Source: Mesaphorura yosii (lineage: Eukaryota; Arthropoda; Collembola; Poduromorpha; Tullbergiidae). From it: a DNA stretch of 64,000 nt. The notes under the pieces are model-generated. The model made no database searches. It was not told where the DNA came from and saw only the letters and a list, made by a program, of their open reading frames with translations. Positions 45,830-59,200 of the stretch are shown here, piece after piece. The number at the start of each line of letters is the position of its first letter. Positions within the stretch are counted from its first letter, which is position 1. A program made the translations under genes and the position numbers. The stretch lies in assembly GCA_009869945.1 (NCBI GenBank), contig WIXG01000067.1, positions 203,335 to 267,334 of the forward strand, given 5' to 3'.

Positions 45830-46690
45830 ACACCAGGTAGTCGCTTGATTATTTCGTTTAACCTGGACGAAATGGAGTCAACTTCTGCATTGTTTCCATC
45901 TTATAAGTCCACTTTCTCTGACAACAGTTGCATTCGTAGAAGCAAATCCAAAATATTGGTGGAATTCATGTTTCTAAACCCCAATGCTAACTCTGCAGCA
46001 ATTTATTGCTGTTGTTCCAGTTGTCGTCGTAACAGCTCATGCAAGTCCAACTCCTGCTCCTTGAACATATGCCTGTTGACCTTTTGCTTTAACATACGAG
46101 TTAAACATGTGACCAGTGTCTCCATGAACACCTTTCTGAATTCAATTGTGTGTGAATTCTAACGGTTCTAGTCCAACCCCGAGAAACATTTTTCGTTGGT
46201 AAAACGTTGGGGCGATCTCGTAGGCCCTGCATGAAATGATAACTCGCTTAGCGTATCATCTTTATCGTGTGTGAGGTTAAGTTTCTTTCCGAGACGCTGA
46301 AGTGAGTTTTCTAAAGTCTGTCCTTCTGAATCAATCCAGAGAATATAATCATACTCGCTTTCGTATTCATTAGCATATCGTTTTGCAGTGCTTGTCTTCC
46401 CAATTCCGCCCATTCCGACCACTGCGTGCTTCGAAATGATTGCAGATGCTTTATATTCACTGGAGAGTAACTGATTCCTCAAATCTTGAACCAAATATCG
46501 ACCATTTGAATTGGTTCGATTTATAAAGGAAATAATCGTGTCCTTCTTTTCCGGCCACTATTTTTGTTGCAAAGCAAGCGTGTCTCTCTTTGCTGCGCTA
46601 CTTGGTGCACATTCTGACTGACAATCATGTCCAGATTTTAATGCAGCTTCGTAGATCAGACGTTCTAAATGTTTCATTCGTGTTCGCACC
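45830..46690 (-). pseudogene. NB-ARC (STAND/NLR-like) NTPase remnant
   Basis: On the minus strand a frame reads RMKHLERLIYEAALKSGHDC, meets a TAG at 46560-46558, then continues in the same frame for 130 codons (46557-46168). The first residues after the stop are WPEKKDTIISFINR, followed by a clear P-loop, VVGMGGIGKTSTAKRYA, and YDYILWIDSEG. This is the start of an NB-ARC domain, the nucleotide switch of APAF1-like and NLR-like immune or apoptotic proteins. Walker B and later motifs are absent. Further on, helical charged sequence (RKVFMETLVTCLTRMLKQ, LHELLRRQLEQQQ, NSTNILDLLLRMQLLSEK) continues with more in-frame stops. The TAG could be an intron boundary (AAAAATAG before TGG), but the later stops support decay. 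Confidence 0.6.
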
Positions 46691-47228
46691 TGCAAAAGCT
46701 TCAGCCTCGTAGATTGAAATATGTTTTTGTACACTGCATCAAGATATAGGTATAGGCTTGCTCCATTTGTCCAGGCTGGCTTGCTAATTGTTGGCCAATG
46801 TCATCTCTTCCGACTTCGTGAACACTGCTTAACTTTAACCGTTTTAATTTCGCAGAAATAAAACTCTGAACGTGATTAAAACAGCAAGCTATGCGGCTTT
46901 GCGGAATATTCGCGTGAAGTTGATGATTGGCTGAATCTCTCCAACTGCAATTAAAGGATTGAAGTCTCCTCGGCCTCACAGGGCCATAAAAATGTCTAAC
47001 TCGACTTGAATGTGCTACAAGGGAAAATAACAAGCAGAGAGGTTTTTATTCAGAAAGGTTTTGTGCTGGAAGTCAGATTCAACGACGGATTCGAGCGCGT
47101 TTAGTTGATTACGATGATTTATTCAAGTGAATTTTGTGGTTGGTTTATAATTAAGTGTAAGATACAGAGATTAGTCGTTGCAGTTCCTGCAACGGTTAAT
47201 CAAGCGGTGTCGCCGCTTGTTGTGTGGC
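46691..47228. other. Spacer downstream of the giant SecA-like gene
   Basis: It holds the 3' UTR of the giant gene (minus-strand AATAAA at 47118-47123). No other gene was recognised. Frames near 46700-47030 may be further eroded parts of the NB-ARC gene. Confidence 0.4.
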
Positions 47229-50200
47229 TCATTTGGAAGCAAAGTCGGCCATCCACGTCCTGTACTCCTGGAGTGCTGTCTCGTGGCTTCCAATCATGAA
47301 ACCGAATGCCAGACTTGCAGTTGAATTAAGGATGACGTATGTGTTTCCGTGGAGGTCGGAGAGGAACTCCACCTCAGATGGCAGAGCGTATGGCGTAGAC
47401 GTTTCAACTTGTTTCTTCGTTTGACCTCCAGCATTCACAACCAACACGTGGTCATCGTTCCTGCAAGTTCAAATATGGCGGCAGGTGAAATTTAGGCTCA
47501 TTCAACGGAAATGGATGACAAGATGACTCACTCTGAACTCTGAAGCTTAAATGAATCAAAAATGCTACCTTTGCGAGACGTCCTTTGCATCGTCTTGCGA
47601 GTTCGGTTCGCCCGTGTTGTCAGTGGAGGACGAGGCTGCCAGGAATTCTGTGATGGGGATTTTCATGTAGCTGAGGTACGCTTCGTACGAGACGCGGATA
47701 GACTCGTGCATATGCTCCTTCATTTTGTGTCCGGCGAAGAACTCGAACACGGCATTCACCACTTGCATCTTGATTTTCTGTTTGAATCCAGTCATAATTT
47801 GGTCCACGGCCTTTTGGAACTCTTGCTCAGCCGCAGAGTCCACGAATGCATCGGCCTCCTCCTCCTGCTCTTCATCGTCTTCATCCTTGGCGGGCATGGT
47901 CTGTTTATCTGCTTCCAGCTTCTCGGTTTTGCTCTTGATCTGTTCGTTGAGGTCTCGCATGGTTTGCAGAATGAGTGTTTGAATTTGTTCCTGGTAAGGC
48001 ATGTTGGCTTGTGAGTTCTTGTCGTTGGATGCGAACCATCCCTCGAAGGCGGCCGGGCAGGAGATGGGCATTGTCATCTTCACGACTTGCATCATGATCT
48101 TGACCATTTGTGTGCCCGTGATGTCGCTCAGCAGTTTCTCCAGCTGCAATTCAAACTTGGTTGATGTTGTGGTGACGTCCTCTTCCGACGGAACAATTCC
48201 ACCAGCGACCTTTCTCAAGATTTGCCCTGCTTCTTTTGGTCCCGACGTGGATTTGAGGAGTGCAGTGGCGTTGCTATTGTAGGCGGTGACCTCTGCCTGG
48301 AACTCCTCGGTCAGAAGAAGGGAGTCGAGGAGTGAATTCAGGCTGGACTGGTTGTTCGAGATGGATTCCTGGATTTTATTTTCGATGAAAGAGAGAAGAA
48401 GTGCCTTTCCGAAGGACTTGCCGAGTGCGGTGATGAGTCTGAGTACAATTGCCTTGAGAAGATGTTTGGTGCCTTGGAAGGCGACTCCAGCGAAGGGGAA
48501 GAACCCAGCAACGGCGGCTACTCCCACGGACCATTTCAAACTTGTCTTCTTGTAGGATTTGTACTTGGCCAGGGTTGGGCGGTTACCATCGTACAAATGC
48601 TTGCATGAGTAGTACATGTCAGAGGCTCCTGCACAACATAGAGGGAAAAATTCATGACCTTTTGACCCAATGCTCAACGCTAAAAGTGATGAGAGTGGTG
48701 TTACCTTCAGAGATGAGAACTGCGGCCAGTGGGCTAAGCAAGCCCCCGGAAAATATCTCAATCGCCACTCCTGCTGCAACTTCAACAGCGCCAAGGAGGA
48801 GGATCCCGAGTGCACCGTAGTTCTTGTAGAAGGGCACGAGTTCATCAAAGGTCACGAGTTGGTCGAACAGTGCTTCTTGGATCCACTGTTGCAGCTCCTC
48901 GCAGCAGTGATTCGACTCCAAAGGAATCCTAGAACTGATAGCGTTGTAGTTGACTCGGATTTTATGGTGGAGCTTCAACGAGCCGACCGAAGCGATCAAG
49001 ACCTCCAGAATGTTGTTCAGGTACACCTTAAATTCAGCGTCCTTCTCCTTTTCATCGTTCTTGGTGTTCCGGTGGAACTCGTCAAATATTTTGCGAATTT
49101 GATCCGTGTGTTTGGTTTCGACTCTTTGCCGTATTTGCTTGAGTCTGACCTCCACTTCTTTCTCGCCCGGGCACTTGCTTGACAGGATGACAACAGGACA
49201 CTTGACCCAGCCTTGCTCGATGAGACAATCCAGGATGATTTTTCGGCCCTCGGCCTTTGTGTTTGGGAAGGGTAGAGCCTTGAGCTGAAGGAGCTCTTCG
49301 TCCGAGGCGACGAGTGCAGTTTGCCTGAAGAGACTGTTGGTGATGCGTATTTGTTGGCTGGACAGGATCCTCTCATAAAGGTCAATTTCTTGGGGCAGGG
49401 ATTCGTTGCCTAGTTTATTCAATCGGACTGCATTCATTCTGTCACGGACGATTCTGAAGGGTAGATTTCTGGTCTGAATCCATCCAAACTGGAGAAGTGT
49501 GGTTTTAAGCAAAACCTCGAGCTCCACCTGGTCAGCCTGTTCGTCCCCTTGGAGGAGAGAGGCGAACAAGCTGTGGTCGTACAGTTCCAGGTAGCGGTCC
49601 AGGAGGATCTTGGTCACAGCGTCGGCGTAAACCATCAGTTTTTGTGGGAATGTCTTCCTCTCCTTCCCTGCACGCTCTTTATTCAGTTGATCTTGGGTGA
49701 GGAGAATGATGGCCGGTTTCTTCAGCCCGTCCTTCAAAACAGCTGCTGAGTTTGGGGACGAGGGTTCGATGAACTCCAAGTCCAGACTTTCTTCACTCTG
49801 CGACGAATCCGCAATTGATCGCACAAATCCATGTTTCTCCAATGCCCGTAGGAATCCAATTTTGGTGATGACGAGCCCATCAAAGTCTGTGGGCCCCAAC
49901 ACTGGTTTGTGGTTCTCTTTGAATTCCTTGAGGAGTTGAATCAACGCATCACTTGAACATGGTGCGGCAGATTCCTTCAGTTTTCCAGTGACGCTTTCGA
50001 GGTTAAAGTTCTTGTGTTGTGGGTCATTGGAGAAGAGTTTAGAGGTGAGTCTGTAGTTCTTGCAGAGTTGTCCGTCGTTGGTGAGGAGTTGGAAGAGGCG
50101 TTGAGACTCGTCCTCGCTGTCGATGGCCTTGACATGGTGCTTGAAATACTTGGGGTCGAGTGGTGACTGAAGGGCCGTGTTGATGGCATCCACGTGGTGC

Positions 50201-53200
50201 TGCAGCAGATTGTTCTCGCTGTTGATTTGCTCTTGGAATTTGTTTTGAATCTCCACCTGCCCTTTCGAAGGGTCATTCTCTGACCCCGCATCCGCGGTGG
50301 TTGGTTGGGCGTGTTTGGACACCTCGTCCAACAGAAAGCCTTCCGACGCGTGTTGCTCCATTCGCAGTAGGATCTCTTTCCTTGATTTCAACAAAAAATC
50401 CTTGGTAGTATTCTTGTCAAGCGGGTTCATTTGAAGGGCGACTGCCCCACTGTACAATTGAGACACCTCGGTCAGACAACCGCCTTCGCCCTTATCAGCA
50501 GTTCCCTTCCCACCATTCAAATCGCTTTTCGACTGATCCTGGCCGACTTTGTTGGCCTGCTGGAGGGATTGCAGACTCAATTGATAGTTGGACGGTGAGG
50601 GTGGGACCTTCTCGGTGAAGGGCAGGAGTGACTTGAAGTCCTTCCACATCTGCCCACTGGTGACATATTCTTTGTTCTCCTCGTAGATGTTGTCCAGTTC
50701 TTCAAAGTTTGCCTCCATGGCAGTGGAGAAGGTGGTTTTGCTGCCCACAGTTTCGTATCGTTTGCCGAGTCTGATGAGTTCTGAAGTGAATTGGGCGAAT
50801 CCGCAAGAACTGTCCTCCAGCCTGACCATCAAGGAATCTGTGAATTCTTTGAATTGGTTCATGACATTTACCTTGCCCACATCGTGCTGAAGGTGGAGAC
50901 AGTCGATGGAGTGGCGAATGGAGTCCAACCACACGGCCCAACGGTTGTTCAGAAACTGCAGCTGCAGCTCTCGAATTCGTTTGGGGTGTTTGAGGAGGTG
51001 CGGACTCCTCTTCACCCGCCCGTGCACAAACTTGGTGTACTCGTCGAACAGCTCGTCCTCGATCTTGATTTTTGGCAGATCTTTCTGTCGAATCCGCTCC
51101 ACCCTCTCGCCCTCCCTCTTTCTCCTCTCCTCCTTTACGCTTTCAATTGTCAACTTGACTTCCTCAGCTTGTTGCCCTGCTGACGCAGAAGTTGTGGCTG
51201 ACGTTGACGATGTTGAGGCGGAGTGTTGGATGATGAACTGGACGGTTCCGTTGCCACCTGCACGTGCCGTTCTCCCGAACGCTTGTTTTTCCACTCGGAT
51301 GTTTGTTGGGAGGTACGAGAGGATGACATGAAGTCCAAGTTCTTCAGCGTCCTTGTGAATTTCGAGGTCTGTTCCTCTGCCGCCGAGGTTTGTGCTGAGG
51401 ACGAGTTCGCCTGGTTTCAGTCCCTTCCTCTGCTTGACCTCCTCAGTGAACTTTTGGTCTTTGTCCGAGCTCTGGTAGAGGTGAATGGCGATGAGGCGAT
51501 GCTGGAGATCGGCGTGCTTCCGAATCTGTTGGAGAATGAGGTTGAGTTTGGCGATGTTTTGTGTGATGATGAGGATTGGTTGTTTCTCGCAGTGGGTGGC
51601 CACCGAGGTTGTAATGTTGGCCCACCAGTCCGCAGACTCCGTGGAAATGAGAGCCTCCTCCTCGACCTGCTTGTTGAGTTTGAACCTGGGCATCCCAAAG
51701 AATTCCACGTAGTATTCGTGCGCGAGGAGCTGTGTTTCCTCTGGTCCGCCGAGTGTGCCAGTGATGCCAAAGAGCTTGCCCTTGTGTCGCTGGAAGTACT
51801 TGAGGTTGCTCATAAAGACGCACTTGAGGGTTTCCGCACTGACTTTGGTTTTGTACTTGAGCTGGAGGAACTGGTGGAGTCCGAACGAGAGTTGCATCTG
51901 CGTCTGCTCCACGCCGGTGTCTGCGTCCATGTTGACCACTCGATACTTGTTCTCCTCGATGATGTAGTCTTCGTTGACGGGCATGAATCGAGCCACGAAC
52001 GCCTGCTTGATCCAGATCTCAAGGCGACGGCTCACAAAGTCTGTCATGCAGCTGGGGTAGCGCAGTTCCCTGTCTGATCTCAGCCTGGCCTCCACACTGG
52101 CGCGGACGTTGTTGATGTCGGAGAGGGAGTACTGCCTCCAGCTGCATGGCGTGCAGAGTTTGCGCGAGACCGCATCCCAAATGACGAGGAGGATTGGGCG
52201 AAGGTACTTGAGCTCAGGAATGGTGTGTGACAAGTAGAGCATGTTGGCCCCTTTGTCCAGGAGAAGCGAATCTACTTCGTCCACGATCAGGACGTCCGCC
52301 AGACTCATGATTTCCTTCCCGTGGAATTCGGTGTTGAGAAGGTCGCCTTGGAATCCGCTGAGTTCGCCGTAGACCACGTGGTTGTTGTACCTCTCCGCCC
52401 GCTCCTTGTCCCCGTTCGCTTTCTTGTCGCAGTTGTTGCCCACTTTGAGTCCCAGACTCGCGAAGTAGTCTCTATAGCGTACTTCATCTTCGATGGCAAG
52501 CACGCTGTTGGAGGTGATCACGTGCACTCGCGCCTTCAACAAAGCACAAAACGAAGCAAACATGGCAACGATGCAGGATTTGCCTTCTCCAGTGTTGATT
52601 TCTCCCATTTTGCCAACTCCCTTAGCTAGACCGCTGATGAGGAACAGGAGGGCCACCAACTGAGAATTTCGTGGACTTCGAGGCTCTTTTGCCGGGGTGC
52701 TTATCGTCGCTCGTCTCGTTATTGTAGGCCCCGATTCCTTTACCTTTGTCAATGTCGTGCTTTCGGTTTCTGACTTCGACTGAGGCGATGGTGGTGCGTT
52801 CATGTGGTACTCCATTGCTCGGTAGATGAGGACGATGGTGTCCAGGACGACGAGATCCTCGGAGGAGAACTTGATGGTCCAACTACGGTCTTTGTATTTC
52901 TTCTGCCACTGCGCGTGCAGCCCCGCCAAGTCTTCCTTGTACTGGGCCCTTTCGGTGATGGGGTGAAGGAATTTGGAGGAGAGCCGCGAGTTGCTTCCGT
53001 TCAAAGTGTCGCGGATTCGTTGGACCTGTGCGTGGATGAGGTTGAGGAGTTGTTCGTTGTCGGTTGCCTTCCTCTGGTTCATCGGGTGCGCCTTGGCCTC
53101 GGTGATGAGTTGGTCCAGATTCAATTCCTTCTTCCTCTTGTTCGCGCAGTACTTGTCGATTTCATCGAACGCCACTTCCAGTTTGAATCGATTGACGGAT

Positions 53201-56200
53201 CGGATGAGGATGTCGACGGTTGCCTGTTCGAGGATCCACTCACCACTGCTGAATTTCACCAGGACTCTCATCATCTCTTCTTCTGGCATCTTGTCGGAGA
53301 GGCAAGCGTCGAGGAGTTGATCCACGAGACGTTGTCCCACTTCTGTATCCATTGCCATGCACTTCTCAACTGCTTTGGATGACAAATTGCGGGCCCTTAA
53401 GGACTCGAGACGAATGAGGCGAGGCCAGTAGGAGAGAGGACTCACTTTGAACTCAATGGCTGCAAGCCTGCTCAGTTGCTCCATGCCAATCCGATTGACT
53501 CCGTTCAGAATATTCACAATGTCTGTGATAGTCATGCTGGAGGAGGCGTCTGCAATTTCAGCCTTCAGTTTGGGATGAAAGATGCGGAGGAACCTGAGCT
53601 TCGGTTCTTTCAGTGGCGGAGCTACGAATTGAGACAAGGCCATCTCAATGGACGGTTCTCGTGTGGTGTTCATCTTTGGGTTGGCGCCTGTCAAAGGCTT
53701 GGCATCGTGGAGAATGCATTCCAAAAGAATGTGTTTGAACCAGTTGAAGTGGAACGAGTTTCGCACGATGGACTCCAGGGTGTTCATGGGGATGTCCCTG
53801 ATGAAGACGAGGAAGGCGCAGGCGTCCTTTACGGTTGAAAAGATGGTGAAGGACTCCGTCTCCAGCTCCTCGTAGATGAAGGCCAGGAGTTGCAGGAGAC
53901 GACCTCGGTCGCTCTTGTGGCAGAGGAGGTAGGTCAGCTTGAATTCTTCGAGGACGCGTTTAGTCTGGAGCATACGCAGAAGTCTCTTCATGAGCCGCCC
54001 ACGTTTCGAAGTGATGAGCGTCTGCTGCCGGACGATCGCATGCAGACTTTCCTTCTGTTCCAGTTGGGCCGTGTTCAAGGAGAATAGGAGTTGGAAGATC
54101 GTGTCAAAGTGAAGCTTCTCCAGGTGCCCGGCCCAAACAGTGGGAATTTTGGTGGATAAGATGGCCTCCATTCTGGTTGTCAATCTACCGAGCACTATCT
54201 CCAACTGATTTTTGCCTCCGTGTTTCTCGAGAAGCCGGACGAGGGACTCGACGTGCAGCTGTTCGTCTGGTCCGAGTAGAAGAGTTGATTTGATTGTTGA
54301 GGGATTGAATTCTGGTGCAACGAGTCTGTAGAGAACCTCCTGCGTCGTTGCACCTTCAATGTTGAGTAATGCGTGTGCTGGTCGTGAGGTGTCACCTAAA
54401 CCTTTCTGGATGAGTCGAACGAGGAGTCGTCTGCATGGATGGGAGTAAGGAATGCTGAGGAGGACTTTCGCAAGATGTGTCGGAGTGGATGTGACTTTGT
54501 CTTTGAATGCAGCCAGGAATGTGGTCCAGAGCCGGTCCTTGTCCTGCACATCCTCGTTGAGTAGAGCCTGAATGAGTTTGTGATTGGCGACGAGGAGTTT
54601 GTTGGAGTCGAGGGAGGCAGAACGGAGAAGGAGTTCCATTTCCACGTCGAATGGGAAGTTGCAGTAGAAGTCTCGCGTTTGGATTTGCACGTGGACTTCG
54701 TACTTTGCTCCATCGCTTGTTCTCTGCTTATTTGAATCGACGGGATAAAGTGCATTCAATTTCACAAGCATGTCGTTCGCGTTGTCCTTGTTTTTGACAT
54801 TCAACAAGTTGAGTTGATTGTTGACGATTTCCTGCGCCTGATGGAGTGAGTTTGCGCATGCGTAGTACATGGTGGACAGACTCTCTTGACGTAGGCGCTT
54901 GGCTTCTTCTAGAATAGTTTCCACATGTCTCCATCGCTGCCTGTAATGATTCAGCTCCTCCAGGACGGCCCCTGTGGGGTAGTTGGTGGAGTCTGGGTCC
55001 AAGTGCTCCGCGGCCACTCCAGTGGATCTCTTGAAGCCTTCTTCCGCTGTGACTTCCCTCAGGTACGAAGCCTTGGTCTCATCCAAGCCATTTTTGGTCG
55101 GGCAGATGAATGAGTGGAGGAGGAGCATGAACAGACGCTCTGGCTCGGACTCTTCCTCCGTAGAGCTCTTTTTCAACGGAGGCCAGGAGAACAGGTTGAG
55201 CACCTCGCGAATTGTGAGTGAGTTGAGCGGTTCCACCTTGTCGCGTATTTCGTCAACAAGACGGTCCACGTCTGCTGCATCTTGCAGTGCATCTAAATCT
55301 GATGAAAACTTATCGAACCACTCCTGGTCAATGTCTTCTTGTTCTTTGTCCTTGTATTTGTGCAGAAGGAAGAGTGTGAATCTCTTGACCGAGAAGTCCA
55401 GGTAGCTCTTGTCCTGTGGCTGAAGGCGAGCAGCAAGACGATCCACTTGCTCCTTCAGGCGTTCATCTGTGAAGGTGATTCCTTCCATTTCAGCCGTGAT
55501 CAATTGAATCAAGTCGGAGTAGTCGGGGGGATCGTAGCGTCTCTGCTCGAGAGTCAGAGTCCGCAGCAGGAGCTTCAGGTACCTCTTGTCTTGCTCGTCG
55601 AGGGTGGTCGTTTGGCCAATTGTCTCCTGCAGCTCCTCCAAAGTAAAGACTTCCGCTTCCTCTTCCGAAGCTTCTCGAACGGAGTTGAGAGCATGAAAGA
55701 AGAGGTCGTCCATGCAGATTGCGAACACAGTTTTCAGGTAGTTGTGGATCTGACTCAGATTGACTTGTCCATTCTGGTAGGCTGGATGTTGGGTAATGGA
55801 GGGAGGCACGTGTTTCGCGGTGAATTCGTCAATCACTTCCAGGATTTTCCCGACGTTGGATTTGTCTAGGGCGTCCAACTTTTCTCGCAATTTCTGCATT
55901 TCTCTACAACGACTTTGTTGGACCAAGTACAGCTGGAGTCGACAGATGGAGAATTTGACGTAGTTTCTGATGCGTGGGTCTATCGTGCCTGACTCGTTCG
56001 AATCGATGGGCATGAACTCCAACAGACTGGCAATCAGAGACTCCGAAGTCGATTCCAAGGAGTTCACATCACATTTCGCCTTCACTTTGGTCAAGTCGAC
56101 TTCAGGCAGCACAGCTTGAATTGCGGAACCCAATTTGGAGCAGGCGTCCTTGCTCTCAGGTTGGTGGAGGTTATCCCAAACCGTGGCTTCTATTCGAACC

Positions 56201-59200
56201 AGCTCTTCAGTACTGAAAGGTACGAGCCTTCCATGCCAGAGTTTGCCCACGTGGAGCTGGCAGAGGGTGCGGTTGAGGAGGCTGTTCTCTCCTTCCCTTC
56301 CCTCTGCATCAATCGCTTTGGTGATTGCGTTCAGAAATTCGTTCATGACGAGACTGGAGGACTGGGTGTCGACGCAGCTGTGGCCGCTGCCCGCGTACAG
56401 GCTGCTCAGGCACTTGTCCAGCGACGACCCTCCTCCCTTCAGCGCATTTTCGCACTGCTCGTACTGCTCTATCCTGGTGCTAAAGGCCAGGTCCAAGAAT
56501 TCAGACTCTATCAGCGCCACGAATTCCTTTTCCACAGTTCTCAGTTTATCGTCGTCCTCTTTCAGCTTTCGTCTGATCTGGGCGAGAGAGGGCGCCTGGA
56601 ACACTCGTCTGTAGTAATTTAGCAGGTCGTCCTTAAGTTGGTGGAGCGGACTCTCATCGCTGTTGGTCCCGTTTGTTGATGCAGCGCCTGATTGTCGGGA
56701 TAGTGAGAGAAGTGTCTTGACCTTAGTTTTAGCCTTATCCAAGGCAGTCAGGTCCAGGTTCATGTATGGAAGCAACGTGGAAATTTGGTGGGCCGAATCG
56801 GCGCTAATGTGTTCGAAAAGCCATTGAGCGTTGACGTGATCCTTGAAGAGCACTTTGCTGAAGTCCATATTTTTGCTGCTTTTTCCGTTGCTGTCGTTGT
56901 CGAGGAGTGCAGTGAGGAATTCCTCAAGGTCCAGGTGCTTGCATCCAAAGATGTGGAGGCGGTTCATCTTTTCGTAGAAAATGGCGCCTTCTCGTACGAT
57001 GCCCCTGACGATTCTCATGTGCTGAAGTTTCTTGCCCCACACGATGTCCAGGCCTTGTTTGAACTTTCCTTTCTTGTTGGTCTTTGCATTCCACTTGATG
57101 AGGGCGTGGTGCTCGATGTGCTGAGCATGAATTTCACTCAGGAGACGACGAAGTTGTGGAGCCAACTTGTTTGTAGGTTTCAGAATGGAGTCAAGGTGCT
57201 TGATTCGACTTTTAAATTTGTCGCTCATCTCGTTGTTGTCGTCGTCCTCGTTCCAGGTAAGGACACGACATCTCGCGACCCAATCCACGAACGTAGTTTC
57301 TCCATCGAATTCCTTGCTCAGATGTTTCTTGACGAGTAGATCGCCTTGGTAGGTGAATGCATATGCCACATCCTGAGTGAATTGGTTGCTACAATACTGA
57401 AGCCACTCCTTCCGCTCCGCGTCAGGCTTCAGACTCACCATGTTCGTGTAGAATTTCGACAGAAAGGCCTCCATGGGCTGGGAAATGGTGTTCTTGGTCA
57501 GCCGCACCAGGTCGAGCAGATTTCTTTCGATCAGGGCGTGACGCTCTGTTGGAATCTCGGCGGTAAGTCTCAGGAAGAGAAGATAATTTGCATTTTTGGC
57601 CTGAATCTCGAAGAGTCTGCCTGATGTCTTGGACACAGGGCCTCCTGCAGTATTCATGGTCGCATCTTCCTCTTCGAGTGCGTTTGTGGGGGCCTCGCGG
57701 ATAACGGTGGTCGTTTGTTCTGTGATTTGTTGGTGCATGAGGGCATGTTGTGCGGTGGCGCTGAGTTCGAGGGCCTCCTCCTGCGCCACCTTCATGTGCA
57801 CCGCGATCTGCTCCAGCTCCTTCACCTTATTCTCTGCCTCTTCCTGTTGTCGCTCTGCCTCCGCTGACAGTTCGACGAGTGCATTCATTCGTGACTTTCC
57901 TGTGGCCACTTGCGCAGTTCGACTTCGCTTGCGCACCTCGAGGTCTTGGATTTCCTGGAGTTGCTGACGGAGCTCCTGATCAGTTTTGCTAAGACCTTGA
58001 TCGTGTGCCTGCGTCTGTTCTTGGAGTTTGTTCATGGCGTTCTCTGCCCTCGCAGCTCGTTCCATTTCCTGCGTTTGGGTGGTGGTGACGACACTCGCTT
58101 TGAGCGCATTCACGCTTTGAGCCTTGATTTGGTTTGCCTTGGTCGTGCTCTTCAGGACTTGTGTATTTTGTTGCTTTTGTTGCGTCACTTTGGTCGTCTG
58201 TTGCGTGTACTCGGGCTCACGTCCTGCTGCAATGCGATAACCATTCTTCACGTAGCCTGGCAGTTCGATGGCTCTCAAATTGTAGTCGTAGCTGTGCAAC
58301 CAGTCGTACCAAAGGCCTTCTCGCGACCACCCATCGTCCTTCCCGTGTTTCCCGTGACCACCATGATCCCCAGGATTTCCTGCCATCCCACCCGTCCCAG
58401 CCTCGCCATCCTCGTGTTTCTGCTCGTACACTTTGTTTGATGAGGCGATGACTAGGGCCAGTCCACCTGCCCCACCGCCGCCCCTGCAGCCGCCTTTGCC
58501 TCCAAGTCCCCCGGGCTTGCCTGGCTCTCCCAGTCCTCCCCTGTCGATTCTTTGATATTCCTCGAAAATATCTGCCCAGAAGGAGGGATGAGGCAAGTCA
58601 CCATTCCTTCCGTCGACGCCTTTTCTTCCTTTGTGACCGTCTCCACCATTCTGGCCGTCCCCACCAGCCCCGCCCCCGCATTTGAATTTAAGGTTCTGGT
58701 GGTTGATGACCGCTCCGATGGCTTCCAAGTGGACACTTCCTCCGTGTCCACCGGTGTGACCATCGAGTCCATCGGCTCCCTTGTCGCCCTCGTTACAGCC
58801 GTTCTTGGCTTTCAGAGTTGCATGTTTCCTTTGGCCATGGTTCCCGGAGACGTCGATTTCGATGGTTGAGTCAGCCACAATGATGTTGTTGGACACGATG
58901 ATCAAATTGATTCCTGGCATTTTGAGACCTTTGTCGATGACCAAATTTCCTTGGCACACGATGCGCACTTGCCTCGGGTTTTCCAGTTTGTTGAGGTGGT
59001 TGTGGAGCTCTTGGAGGATGCTGGAGAGGATCAGGTGGTGGTTGGCGCGCACAATGGGCTGTCCATCTTCGTCGACCTGAACTTCGGGAATGGTTGTGAG
59101 ACTGGTGAGTGCGTCCAGGAGCTGAGCACGGTCGCCAGGAAGCTCCTTCGCTGCTCTCCTCCCAAGAAATTCATTCTTTGGGAGGTTTAGAATCGAGACC

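Noticed and set aside
47562-48014. Plus-strand 150-codon frame opposite the end of the giant gene, rich in Leu and His
   Set aside because: It is the reverse complement of a charged coiled-coil coding stretch. The minus-strand frame is continuous with the SecA-like protein.
50791-52077. Long plus-strand frames opposite the SecA region
   Set aside because: They are antisense to the conserved SecA motifs, and codon bias explains the openness.
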